DNA of 64,000 nucleotides from Conus ventricosus (Eukaryota > Mollusca > Gastropoda > Neogastropoda > Conidae). The DNA lies in contig CM031611.1 in the NCBI GenBank assembly GCA_018398815.1, positions 80,085,995 through 80,149,994 on the forward strand. Reading direction: 5' to 3'. A model generated the notes under the pieces. That model was not told the DNA's origin and did not search any database. It was given only the letters and a program-made list of their open reading frames with translations. Made by a program: the position numbers and the translations under genes. Shown piece by piece: positions 55,271-64,000 of the stretch (the stretch's first letter is position 1; every line of letters starts with the position of its first letter).

Positions 55271-56639
55271 CAGAAAAATGAGTAACCCCAAACTGTACCG
55301 AAGTCAGTCAAACAATAAGCAACCCCCCCAAAAAAAACAACAACAAACAAACAAACAAAATCAACATTTTACGTTGATCACCTAGTTTGAATCGGCATGT
55401 ATTACTATAGTGTTGTTTGTTCTGAATCAATGTAAATCGTGATTAGAAAAACAGAACCTACGCGTTTGGTACTTCAGTGTTCTACAAATCTACGTCCTTC
55501 TGATAAACACAAATATTTATCTTCTTTCATAATAGTTAACAAATATCCACAAGTATATACGCATCTGATGTTTGCACATTCATATTTACATAAAAAGAGA
55601 TGGAATAACATGCATGAACCAATTCATTCTCGTTTAAAGAAGAACGATATGCATTAATTGTTTACATGATAGCAACATAGATTCAGCAGATCCATTGAAA
55701 ATTATACGCATTGATCCTAATACTATTTGAAGGAAGTATTGGGATTTTTTTTTCTCTCGTGAAAACAATGTTTGCGTAAATACACACTTTGAAGATACAG
55801 TTACAAAATAACCAAACAAACAAAAGAAAAAAAATCCAAGAGAAAGAGACACAAAGACAGACTGCATGACTAGAATAATATTGTCTTCTTTTCTGTGAAC
55901 GGACTGACGCAATGATAGAAACAACATGCCAATGAGAACAGACTGAAAACCAAGAACTTGTGCAAGAATATGAAGCTAGAAAAGTGATACAAGCCAAAGC
56001 AATAGAATTTTGCGGGAAGAATAACAGGGATTATATAACTGGAAATCAGGCAGATGTTCGCTGATTGATTGGATTAACCATTTTGAAAAGCATTGGGTTG
56101 GTTTGGAATGTGGGAACATGGGGTTGGGCTTGATAAATGAAGTGTGTTTCGTGATCATCCATCTTAACAATGCCTCTTTTTCCATTAACTGTGTTTCGTT
56201 GTCTAGTGACTGTCGTAGATGGATGATCACCAAACGCTAGTCTATCCAAAGGATAAGAACACAAGTGGTGTGTCCGAAACATAACATGGCACGTAGATAT
56301 GAGCAACACAGATCTGAGTTGAATAACGACATCAACAAAGTGTAAACAAACAAACAAACAAACAAACAAAAAAGACACTAAATGATGGAAATTAGGTGAG
56401 TCCAGACGTGTGATATAGAATGAGACAGAATAAAGCCTCGTAATGAGATTTACCATGTCTACTATACTCATCTTGAACTGTACCCGAGATAATTTTAGTC
56501 CCTGGTACGTGGCAGTAACAGAATCAACAGAGACAGCATCTTAACACCACAGTTCTGTACATGATCTTAACACCATAATTCTTTACATGATTCTAACACT
56601 ATATTCTGTACAGGATCCTAACACCATAGTTTTACAGAT

Positions 56640-56935
56640 GATCTTAACACAGGAATACACTATCTTAAGACCATAGTTCTACACATGATCTTAACACAGG
56701 AATACACTATCTTAAGACCATAGTTCTACACATGATCTTAACACAGGAATACACTATCTTAAGACCATAGTTCTACACATGATCTTAACACAGGAATACA
56801 CTATCTTAAGACCATGGTTCTACACATGATCTTAACACAGGAATACACTATCTTAAGACCATAGTTCTACACATGATCTTAACACAGGAATACACTATCT
56901 TAAGACCATAGTTCTACACATGATCTTAACACCAC
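56640..56935. repeat. 47-bp tandem repeat, six copies
   Basis: The unit is ATGATCTTAACACAGGAATA followed by CACTATCTTAAGACCATAGT and TCTACAC. More diverged half-units (ACCATAGTTCT, GATCTTAACACC) surround the array. Confidence 0.92.
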
Positions 56936-58386
56936 AGTTCTGTACATGCTCCAGCATCAAGTTATCTACATGATCTTAAGCCCAGAGGTCTACAAGAACC
57001 ATAGTGTCATGGTTCTACATATGATCTTAGCATCGCAGTTCTAGACATCATCTCGACATCGTAGTTCTATTCGTCATCTTAAGACCTTTATTCTGTACGC
57101 GGTCCTACGAAAACAGCACACATAATAACTTTCATGCCGGAGACAAAACAATTCTTAAAAAACCGTAAACTTAACATGAAGCAATATTATTATGCATGAC
57201 AACCTTAATTCATGGTTTGAGGATATTTACGTATGTTATGTAGTATATGTTTTGATGATTTGCTGTCCGTGTGATAATGACATCACGCTAGTACTGTCAC
57301 CAATGTAATGGGTAACAAAACTGCTCCAGCGTCACGTGTTGTCTGATCAAAACAATGAGTGTTTTGACTGTGCACTCATGGTTTGTTTCTATGTGATCAT
57401 GATTGTGGCACTGGTACCTCTTACCATTAGCCACAATGGAACATCATGAAAAGCAGTTGACAACGCAAGGATTTATTTGACGGTAATCGGTGTCGGTTTT
57501 GCCAGTCCATAACTATTTTAAGAAACCGTTATCAACTCTAAACAGCTTTCTGAAATTGTAAATGTCACTACATTGCTTGCGTTCATGGCTGTGTTACAGG
57601 TAAACATTTGAACGAAAGTACATATTGTACATCATAATATGTTGATGAAAGTACAATCTGACTTATAGAGTTACTTTCCACTTTTTTTTCTCTTCCACGT
57701 CTACTGAAGACATGTAGCGTATAACAACATGTATAAATCACTCAAGTTAGTGACCTGATTTGCTACAGTTCTCAATGTTAAACTGATTTGCTACAGTTCT
57801 CAATGTTAACAGCTAAAAAGCACAATGGAGTATCATCGATCATTCTGAAATCTAACATTTTAAAAACAAGATGCAAAGCATATAAACGTACTCCCAGTTT
57901 ATCTTGAATACAAGTACTTTCTAAGATATTTCATAAAGAAGAAAAACCGTTTTGGGCCGTTATAGCCGTTAGTAACGGCTATTCTGGTACAATAAAACAT
58001 CGGGCATCATCCGTGATCCATAATGAACATACGTACAATTTTTCAGAAAGATCGGCCCAGAAGATTTATTTGGAGCGAGTGGAACACATTTTGACCACAG
58101 ACAGACACACAGACAGCATTTCTTCGTCCCCATTGTAAAGTACTCCCTGTTCTATAAGAACTGGGAGTACACGAAGCAGACAAACCTTACCATCACAACA
58201 TGACAGTAGCAGGATCAGGGACAACAACCGCGACAATAACACCAACGATAACAGTAACAATAGCTGCAGAAATGGACGTATCTTAATGCCAAATTTAGCA
58301 CCTGCAATGATACAAACCGCTCCAGAACAAGCGGCGATTTTGAACCCACATGTCACATCAGAACAACACAAACAGTGACATCACCG

Positions 58387-58387
<1 letters not shown>

Positions 58388-58455
<68 letters not shown>
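58388..58455. repeat. (TA)n and (TATC)n microsatellite
   Basis: TA dinucleotides at 58391-58427 followed by seven TATC units to 58453. Confidence 0.9.
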
Positions 58456-58521
58456 ATATATCAATATGGTTGAACAGCCTAAAATGATTCTAAAAGCGCT
58501 CGACCCCTTGGGGAGCAACAT

Positions 58522-58662
58522 TTGTTAAAACAAGTATTAAAAAGGAATACTAAAACTCTCTACAAATTTGTTTCAAGCGTGTTGCTCCTGATGACAGCGC
58601 AACACGCTTGAAACAAATTTGTAGAGAGTTTTAGTATTCCTTTTTAATACTTGTTTTAACAA
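58522..58662. repeat. Foldback element: 64-bp inverted arms, 13-base loop
   Basis: Arms 58522-58585 and 58599-58662 are inverse complements (TTGTTAAAACAAGTATT ... GCGTGTTGC). The loop is TCCTGATGACAGC. A (TA)n run follows to 58732. The loop side contains CTGATGA and the second arm begins GCAACACGCTTGAAAC. Confidence 0.92.
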
Positions 58663-58663
58663 T

Positions 58664-58734
<71 letters not shown>

Positions 58735-59260
58735 CCTAACATTTCCTTGAGAAAACAATGGAGACACCTAAGATATATTATCTTAATTGTATATGAATGA
58801 AAGGGATCTGTGCAGTTAAAAAAATGTATTCAATGCCACAATCAAGCAGCCGACACGCAAAAAAAAAAAACACCCACTGGTGTATGGGATCAGGAAAGGA
58901 CACACTGGTGATTGTTGTAATGGAAACCTGGTTCCTCGGTCTTCACAGAAGGGTGGCACTAACAGTGAGGGGGGAAGCATAGGGGCGAAAACTCAGCTCT
59001 GACCATGCAAACACTGTACCATGCAAGCCTTCATGCACAGAGACATCACGTTCACAAGGTCTGATCTTCCGCTGGGGTAATCTTTTTTTCTGCGTTTGTC
59101 CTAGGTAAACGGGTACCGTAAGTAATATTAGTTTGGAAATGAGTACGTGTAATAATAGTTTCACCATAGGACCAGACCAAAAGCTGCTTTCCCTGGTTAT
59201 ATCATTTACTGTTTTCCCTTTAGCTATTTTTGATCAGTTTAAGAATATGTCTCCTGTATA

Positions 59261-59261
<1 letters not shown>

Positions 59262-59320
<59 letters not shown>
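59262..59320. repeat. (CA)n microsatellite
   Basis: About 29 CA units. Confidence 0.95.
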
Positions 59321-59324
<4 letters not shown>

Positions 59325-60587
59325 GAGTTGTAGATAACGTATTAACCATAAATACTGTGTTGGTATCTTAATGAATTTCTCCACGATGCAGCCTCGCTGT
59401 GTAAATTTTGACTCGCAAAATGTCATGCTAACGAATCGACATTTTTCTCTTTTTCTTTTTTTTTTCTTTCTTTCTTTGCAAAATTAAAATCAGGATCAGG
59501 AAAGCTGCTCCACAAAATGTGCTTGATCGTAATCTGGTATTCGATATGATGAAAATGTTGAAAATATGACCAAATTTGAAAGTGGATTTTGTTGTTGTTG
59601 TAATACGTCTAAATGTTAATGTTTAAAAATATGTGGATTCATTAAAATTTCTTTTGACAACACGGAAAGGGCAACTGTTCAGCAAATGCACGTTTAGACA
59701 GAACATAATTCAACACATACAAATAACCATTCACAGTGTGTTTGCGTTTCAGTGCTGCGTCTTTAATAACATAGGGAGCAGGAAAGTTTTGAGATAGTGA
59801 CAAATGTTCAAGAAGAATCAAACGTATTACCAACTGTCGCGGTTTTAAAACATGTCACTGAGACGCTATAAAGACCATTCCGTGTAGCAACTTTAAAAAA
59901 AACACTAAAGCCATAATATTTATAGCCTTTACTCTCAAAGAATACTGTACACGAAATTCTGTATTGACATGTAACAACAACATGAGATCGGGACAACTTT
60001 TATCTTCGGCTTTTGATGCTATACGACAGATGCCAGGTGCAATTCATCATGATGATGATGACAATAATGACGACGACGACGATGATGGTGATGATGATGA
60101 ATGATAACAATGATCCCTATCTTAGGGATCCGGATTTTTTTCTCTCTTCTTTTTATCACTATAATATCAAACCCATCATCGTCATTATTATCATCACAAT
60201 TATGTTCATCATTACCAAGTTCGGATCTTGAAGGGAAGTCATATCAAAGGTCTGTGGACCGGTACATCAGCACACGGACACTTTATAACAGGAGGGAAAC
60301 GTGTCCCCCCAAAAATAACAAACAAACAAACAAACAGAAAGAGCTGTGAGGCAGTGAAACAGTGCGCTACATGAGGATATGAAAGAAAAAAAGGAAGACC
60401 TGGTGTAAACAGTATGTCATATACACGGCACCCTCACCTTTAAAAAAAAAAAAAAAAAAAAAAAAACCCTGACCGCGCAGTCAGTTCGCAATTAGGTATA
60501 TTGGCCAAAGTGTTAAAAAAAAAAGAAAAAAAAAAGGTACTGAGGGCAAACAACAGCGACAGGCTGGGTGGTTGGCGCCATACAAAC

Positions 60588-60802
60588 CTGCAGTGCATTC
60601 GCCATTGTACCAGACACGGATGGTTTTGTGCCGGCGGCACGCCTCCATGTCCAGCACGCACTTATTGCTGTACGTCTTGCCGTCCGTGCCGCACACCGGC
60701 CGCAGGTCTTTGTTGCAGACAAAGTCACACTGGCACTTGGGGGAGCGGTTCGAGTCCACCAGACACATCTTAGGGGGTCACAGCGGACCCTGTGACAAGG
60801 GT
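60588..60802 (-). CDS. AGRN: Agrin exon: follistatin/Kazal domain (one-base gap)
   Basis: This phase 1-1 exon encodes a complete FS unit. A short EGF-like half (CHRVRC) is followed by a Kazal half with PVCGTDGKTYSNKCVL and a closing GEC. Acceptor tttcag and donor GTTTGT are present. The exon is 215 bp, whereas phase 1-1 requires a multiple of three. The reading frame jumps between the CHRVRCDP part and the MCLVDSNRSP part, at the five-base G run 60773-60777 (C run on the coding strand), so one base is probably missing there. It is the most 5' exon identified with confidence. Confidence 0.85.
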
Positions 60803-61236
60803 CTGAAAGACAGCGAGAGAAGACAGGCGTGCAAACGACGGGGGGTGGGGGGAGAGTGTAGGGTGTGGGTGGGGAGGGAGGGAGAGTGAAGGGGGGGGGG
60901 GGGGGGTGGTCAGTGAAAAAAACAACAACAAACAACCAAAAAACTTGGCCTCGGAACTGACCAACCCAAACGCTGCCAAATCCAGAAACCTGTCAGGTGA
61001 GAGAAGGTATGTTAGAGGTGCCCCCCCTCCCTCCCTCTTCCCTTCCAATTCAGCTCTCTTCCCACCCTGTCTTCGTTAGAGGCAAATCCACAACCCACAA
61101 ACTCTGAAAAACAAACAAACCAACCAGGAAAGGACACGGTGAACCCACGTTGAACAAGTTTACCACTACATTTAAACAAATCAAAGGGAAGAGGTTATAT
61201 AAACCTGGGGATGGTAGGAGGACTGATATGGGGAGA

Positions 61237-61241
61237 GGGGT

Positions 61242-61287
<46 letters not shown>
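61237..61287. repeat. Poly-G tract
   Basis: About 51 consecutive G residues following GGGGAGAGGGGT; length uncertain. Confidence 0.9.
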
Positions 61288-61288
<1 letters not shown>

Positions 61289-61468
61289 GGAGAAGGAAGG
61301 GGGAGGCCGTGACCAGCCCGTTTCCTCAGAAAAACTGTAGCTGTCACCGAATCGAATTCCTCTTCCACATCCTCCGCCCCAAGTAATGAGGAAAACCGAT
61401 GGAAATTTACAAAAGGTTCCCCTCATCCGTCACGTAGGCCGTGTTCAGATTCTTCAAGGTGGGTTCAC

Positions 61469-61528
61469 CGGTTTGTGTAGTGATGTCGTGTTCATTCCAC
61501 ATGGAATAACTGTGGTGCCGTTGCAAGG
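61469..61528 (-). CDS. Candidate 60-bp micro-exon upstream of the first FS exon
   Basis: An open 60-bp stretch lies between ccctcag (AG at 61529-61530) and a GTGAAC donor, and is phase 1-1 like most agrin exons. It would encode LQRHHSYSMWNEHDITTQT. No domain is recognised. The open frame continues past the donor for about 25 codons, so a longer exon is possible. It has no homology support and is offered only because phase and sites fit. Confidence 0.22.
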
Positions 61529-61744
61529 CTGAGGGAGACACAAGAAACGTTAGTTCACCACACTGGTTAAAAAAAAAAAATTGATTAGATGGGTAACACA
61601 GCTGTCACGTGTTAAAACAATCATCACCAACACAAAACCCAAACGCCTGGGTGCATTTAGCACAGATACATAGACACACACAGACAGACATACACAGACA
61701 TAGACAAACACAGACTACACAGACACAGAGACAGACAGACACAC

Positions 61745-61811
<67 letters not shown>

Positions 61812-62254
61812 AATCAACTGGACACACCGACAGACAACTTGTGTGACAGAAGGACGTTCACAGCAGGATGACCAAAGGTGCCAGACAGCCAGACGCGGCG
61901 CACGTGTCCAAGTGATAAACGGACGGGCGACAACCCAGTCTATACACACCCTCCTTCTTGAGTGTTCCTTCCCCTTCCTGTCTACAAATAAAGACTAATT
62001 GATTTGGACTGAAAATGGTACCCATTTCCTAATTAAAGCCAACACCTCCCCCCTCCCCCCTTTCCTTTTTTGTTTTCTCTCTTACCGCCCCACCCATCCC
62101 CATCACACAGAGAGAGAGAGGGGAGAGGGAGACAGAAAGAGAGAGACAGACAAACAGACAGAAAGACAGACAGGCACACAGACAGACAGACTACAGACAC
62201 GGAGACAGAGGAGAGGGAAGAGGGGGGGGGGGGGGGAGAGGGGGGAGAGGGAGG

Positions 62255-62271
62255 GGGAGGAGAAGAAGGTC

Positions 62272-62303
<32 letters not shown>

Positions 62304-62413
62304 GGAGGGAGGGAAAAAAAGAGAGAGAGAGGGAAGAACAGAAGGAACATAGAGAGGGGGGGAGAGGATGTGTGTGTGTGTGAGACAGGGAGCGAGACTC
62401 CGAGACAGAGAGA

Positions 62414-62502
<89 letters not shown>

Positions 62503-62505
62503 AGG

Positions 62506-62569
<64 letters not shown>

Positions 62570-62654
62570 AAACACTATTAGGATTTAAGAAAGTTACCCG
62601 AACAACTTCATCAAGCTTAAGATCTAAGAGAGAGAGACAGAGAGAGACAGAGAC

Positions 62655-62693
<39 letters not shown>
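62255..62693. repeat. (GA)n-rich block
   Basis: Purine-rich stretch with pure (GA)n at 62405-62565 and 62655-62693 and short unique islands between them. Confidence 0.9.
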
Positions 62694-62696
<3 letters not shown>

Positions 62697-62996
62697 ATAC
62701 AATTAAGATTAAATAAGTTACCACAACAACTTCATCAAGCTACAAGATCTAAACTTGCATACCACAACTGGAACAATCTACAACGACAATGTTACAAATC
62801 CGAACTGCATACCATGTGCACGACGGCACGAACACGACAAAACAATGACAGCACCGTATACCGGCTCATGTAAATCGTGGTGCGATCATAGTCCATGATG
62901 TGTCTAAACAAAAGATCATGTTAATATCATTTCGTGTCTTTTGACCCTTGAGAACTCTCAAATAATTAAACTCTCCCTCTCTCTCGTGCACGCAAA

Positions 62997-62998
62997 CA

Positions 62999-63050
<52 letters not shown>

Positions 63051-63056
63051 CACACA

Positions 63057-63107
<51 letters not shown>
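62997..63107. repeat. (CA)n microsatellite
   Basis: About 110 bp of CA with three short interruptions (ACCACA and AGAGCA). Confidence 0.95.
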
Positions 63108-63531
63108 ACTCATTCATAGAATTTTCCTATTTCACTCTTCAACCTTCTTCCCCCCCCCCCCCCCCCCCCCAGTCTAATTCGGTCATTCTCTCCAGATCGG
63201 CGCCGGATCCGAATATTCCTCAATCTGAATAGACAGTGAAATTAACGTCCTAACGGCTGCCGGGAGCCCTACTCCCAGAACGAAAATTGTGTGGAATCAT
63301 GGAGGTAAGTTTTCCCGTCGGCAGTCAGACAGGTTGTCGGACCAGGCTGTAAGTCCACGTCCCGCTGGGGTTCGTTGTCAGGTTGATGTAGTTTGTCGAA
63401 GTCTGTGCTGTGTTGTGGTCCGCACATCCAGAAGACGGGCGATGGACTTACCAGGCATCAGCAACGACCACGTTCTTTTCAAGTGTTCTGCTGGGAAATC
63501 TGTCTTGCAGCGAGATGGCTGATAGAAATCA

Positions 63532-64000
63532 CGGTTCCTAGGCTGTGTTCAGAGACATCAGGCGGGCCTGTCTTCACGTTCCTAGGCTGTGTTCAGAGAC
63601 ATCAGGCGGGCCTGTCTTCACGTTCCTAGGCTGTGTTCAGAGACATCAGGCGGGCCTGTCTTCACGTTCCTAGGCTGTGTTCAGAGACATCAGGCGGGCC
63701 TGTCTTCACGTTCCTAGGCTGTGTTCAGAGACATCAGGCGGGCCTGTCTTCACGTTCCTAGGCTGTGTTCAGAGACATCAGGCGGGCCTGTCTTCACGTT
63801 CCTAGGCTGTGTTCAGAGACATCAGGCGGGCCTGTCTTCACGTTCCTAGGCTGTGTTCAGAGACATCAGGCGGGCCTGTCTTCACGTTCCTAGGCTGTGT
63901 TCAGAGACATCAGGCGGGCCTGTCTTCACGTTCCTAGGCTGTGTTCAGAGACATCAGGCGGGCCTGTCTTCACGTTCCTAGGCTGTGTTCAGAGACATCA
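63532..64000. repeat. 44-bp tandem repeat, at least 10 copies, runs off the window
   Basis: The unit is CGTTCCTAGGCTGTGTTCAG followed by AGACATCAGGCGGGCCTGTC and TTCA. All visible copies appear identical. Confidence 0.95.

Larger units (their letters stand above)
52162..60587. other. Long agrin intron between two FS exons
   Basis: About 8.4 kb with no recognised exon. It contains poly-T (52913-52951), a 32-bp array (53573-53953), (CT)n (54457-54482), a 37-bp array (54566-55270), a 47-bp array (56640-56935), TA-rich microsatellites with a foldback element (58388-58734), (CA)n (59262-59320), a (GAT)n-like patch (60048-60095) and poly-A (60441-60466). Confidence 0.6.
60803..64000. other. Region upstream of the first recognised agrin exon
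   Basis: Presumed 5' intron. It has poly-G (60890-60906), a second poly-G of about 51 bases (61237-61287), (CA)n (61745-61809), (GA)n (62255-62330, 62405-62565, 62627-62693), (CA)n (62997-63107), poly-C (63151-63170) and the 44-bp array at the end. Only the doubtful micro-exon at 61469 was found. Confidence 0.6.

Noticed and set aside
54557..55285. 242-codon plus-strand ORF
   Set aside because: It is produced entirely by the 37-bp tandem repeat and contains no domain.
57940..57990. Short inverted repeat around TAGCCGTTAGTAACGGCTA
   Set aside because: It is a small isolated hairpin in an intron with no context suggesting a terminator or RNA gene.

Overview
This window is animal genomic DNA, most likely from a marine gastropod or another mollusc. 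The evidence is long repeat-laden introns with GT-AG sites, very abundant (GA)n and (CA)n tracts, tRNA-derived SINEs, and a gene with agrin architecture. The species call is inference; the gene call is well supported.

Host gene. Twenty-two exons on the minus strand (60802 down to 2915, about 3.5 kb of coding sequence) read as the middle and C-terminal part of agrin. In protein order they give follistatin/Kazal (FS) domains, a Cys-rich WAP/lustrin-like exon, a short GCC-motif exon, two laminin-EGF modules, one more FS domain, a Ser/Thr-rich linker, a small EB-like Cys module, an EGF, laminin G 1 (three exons), two EGFs, and the start of laminin G 2. All 22 have GT-AG borders, and intron phases agree across every junction if one missing base is allowed in each of five exons. 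The 5' end lies beyond or near base 64000 and the last LG exons lie before base 1.

Mobile DNA. A Maverick/Polinton (adintovirus-type) element of about 15.2 kb, 31163-46375, sits in the intron between exons 46471-46572 and 29409-29506. Its right terminus is only about 95 bp from the exon. It has 107-bp terminal inverted repeats, each of which is itself a large palindrome, a near-perfect 6-bp target duplication, an rve-type integrase, a protein-primed-type B-family DNA polymerase, an A32-like packaging ATPase, two probable virion proteins and several small conserved Polinton ORFs. Nearly all are frameshifted. Bases 37450-41750 are so rich in homopolymers and indels that the sequence itself is suspect. 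Other mobile DNA includes tRNA-Thr-derived SINE copies, a LINE 3' remnant and a 64-bp-arm foldback element.

Tandem arrays. There are many minisatellites. Two grew out of agrin splice junctions. A 69-bp array (about 24 near-identical copies, 23617-25255, then older copies) repeats an intron-acceptor plus exon start and is open in the agrin frame for its whole length. An 82-bp array (about 15 copies, 11770-12964) repeats an exon end plus its GTGAGT donor. Together with the palindromic Polinton ends these are the most unusual observations here.

Layout: 1-30 kb, agrin C-terminal half with repeats; 31-46 kb, Polinton; 46-61 kb, agrin FS exons separated by repeat-rich introns; 61-64 kb, simple repeats and a 44-bp minisatellite that runs off the end.
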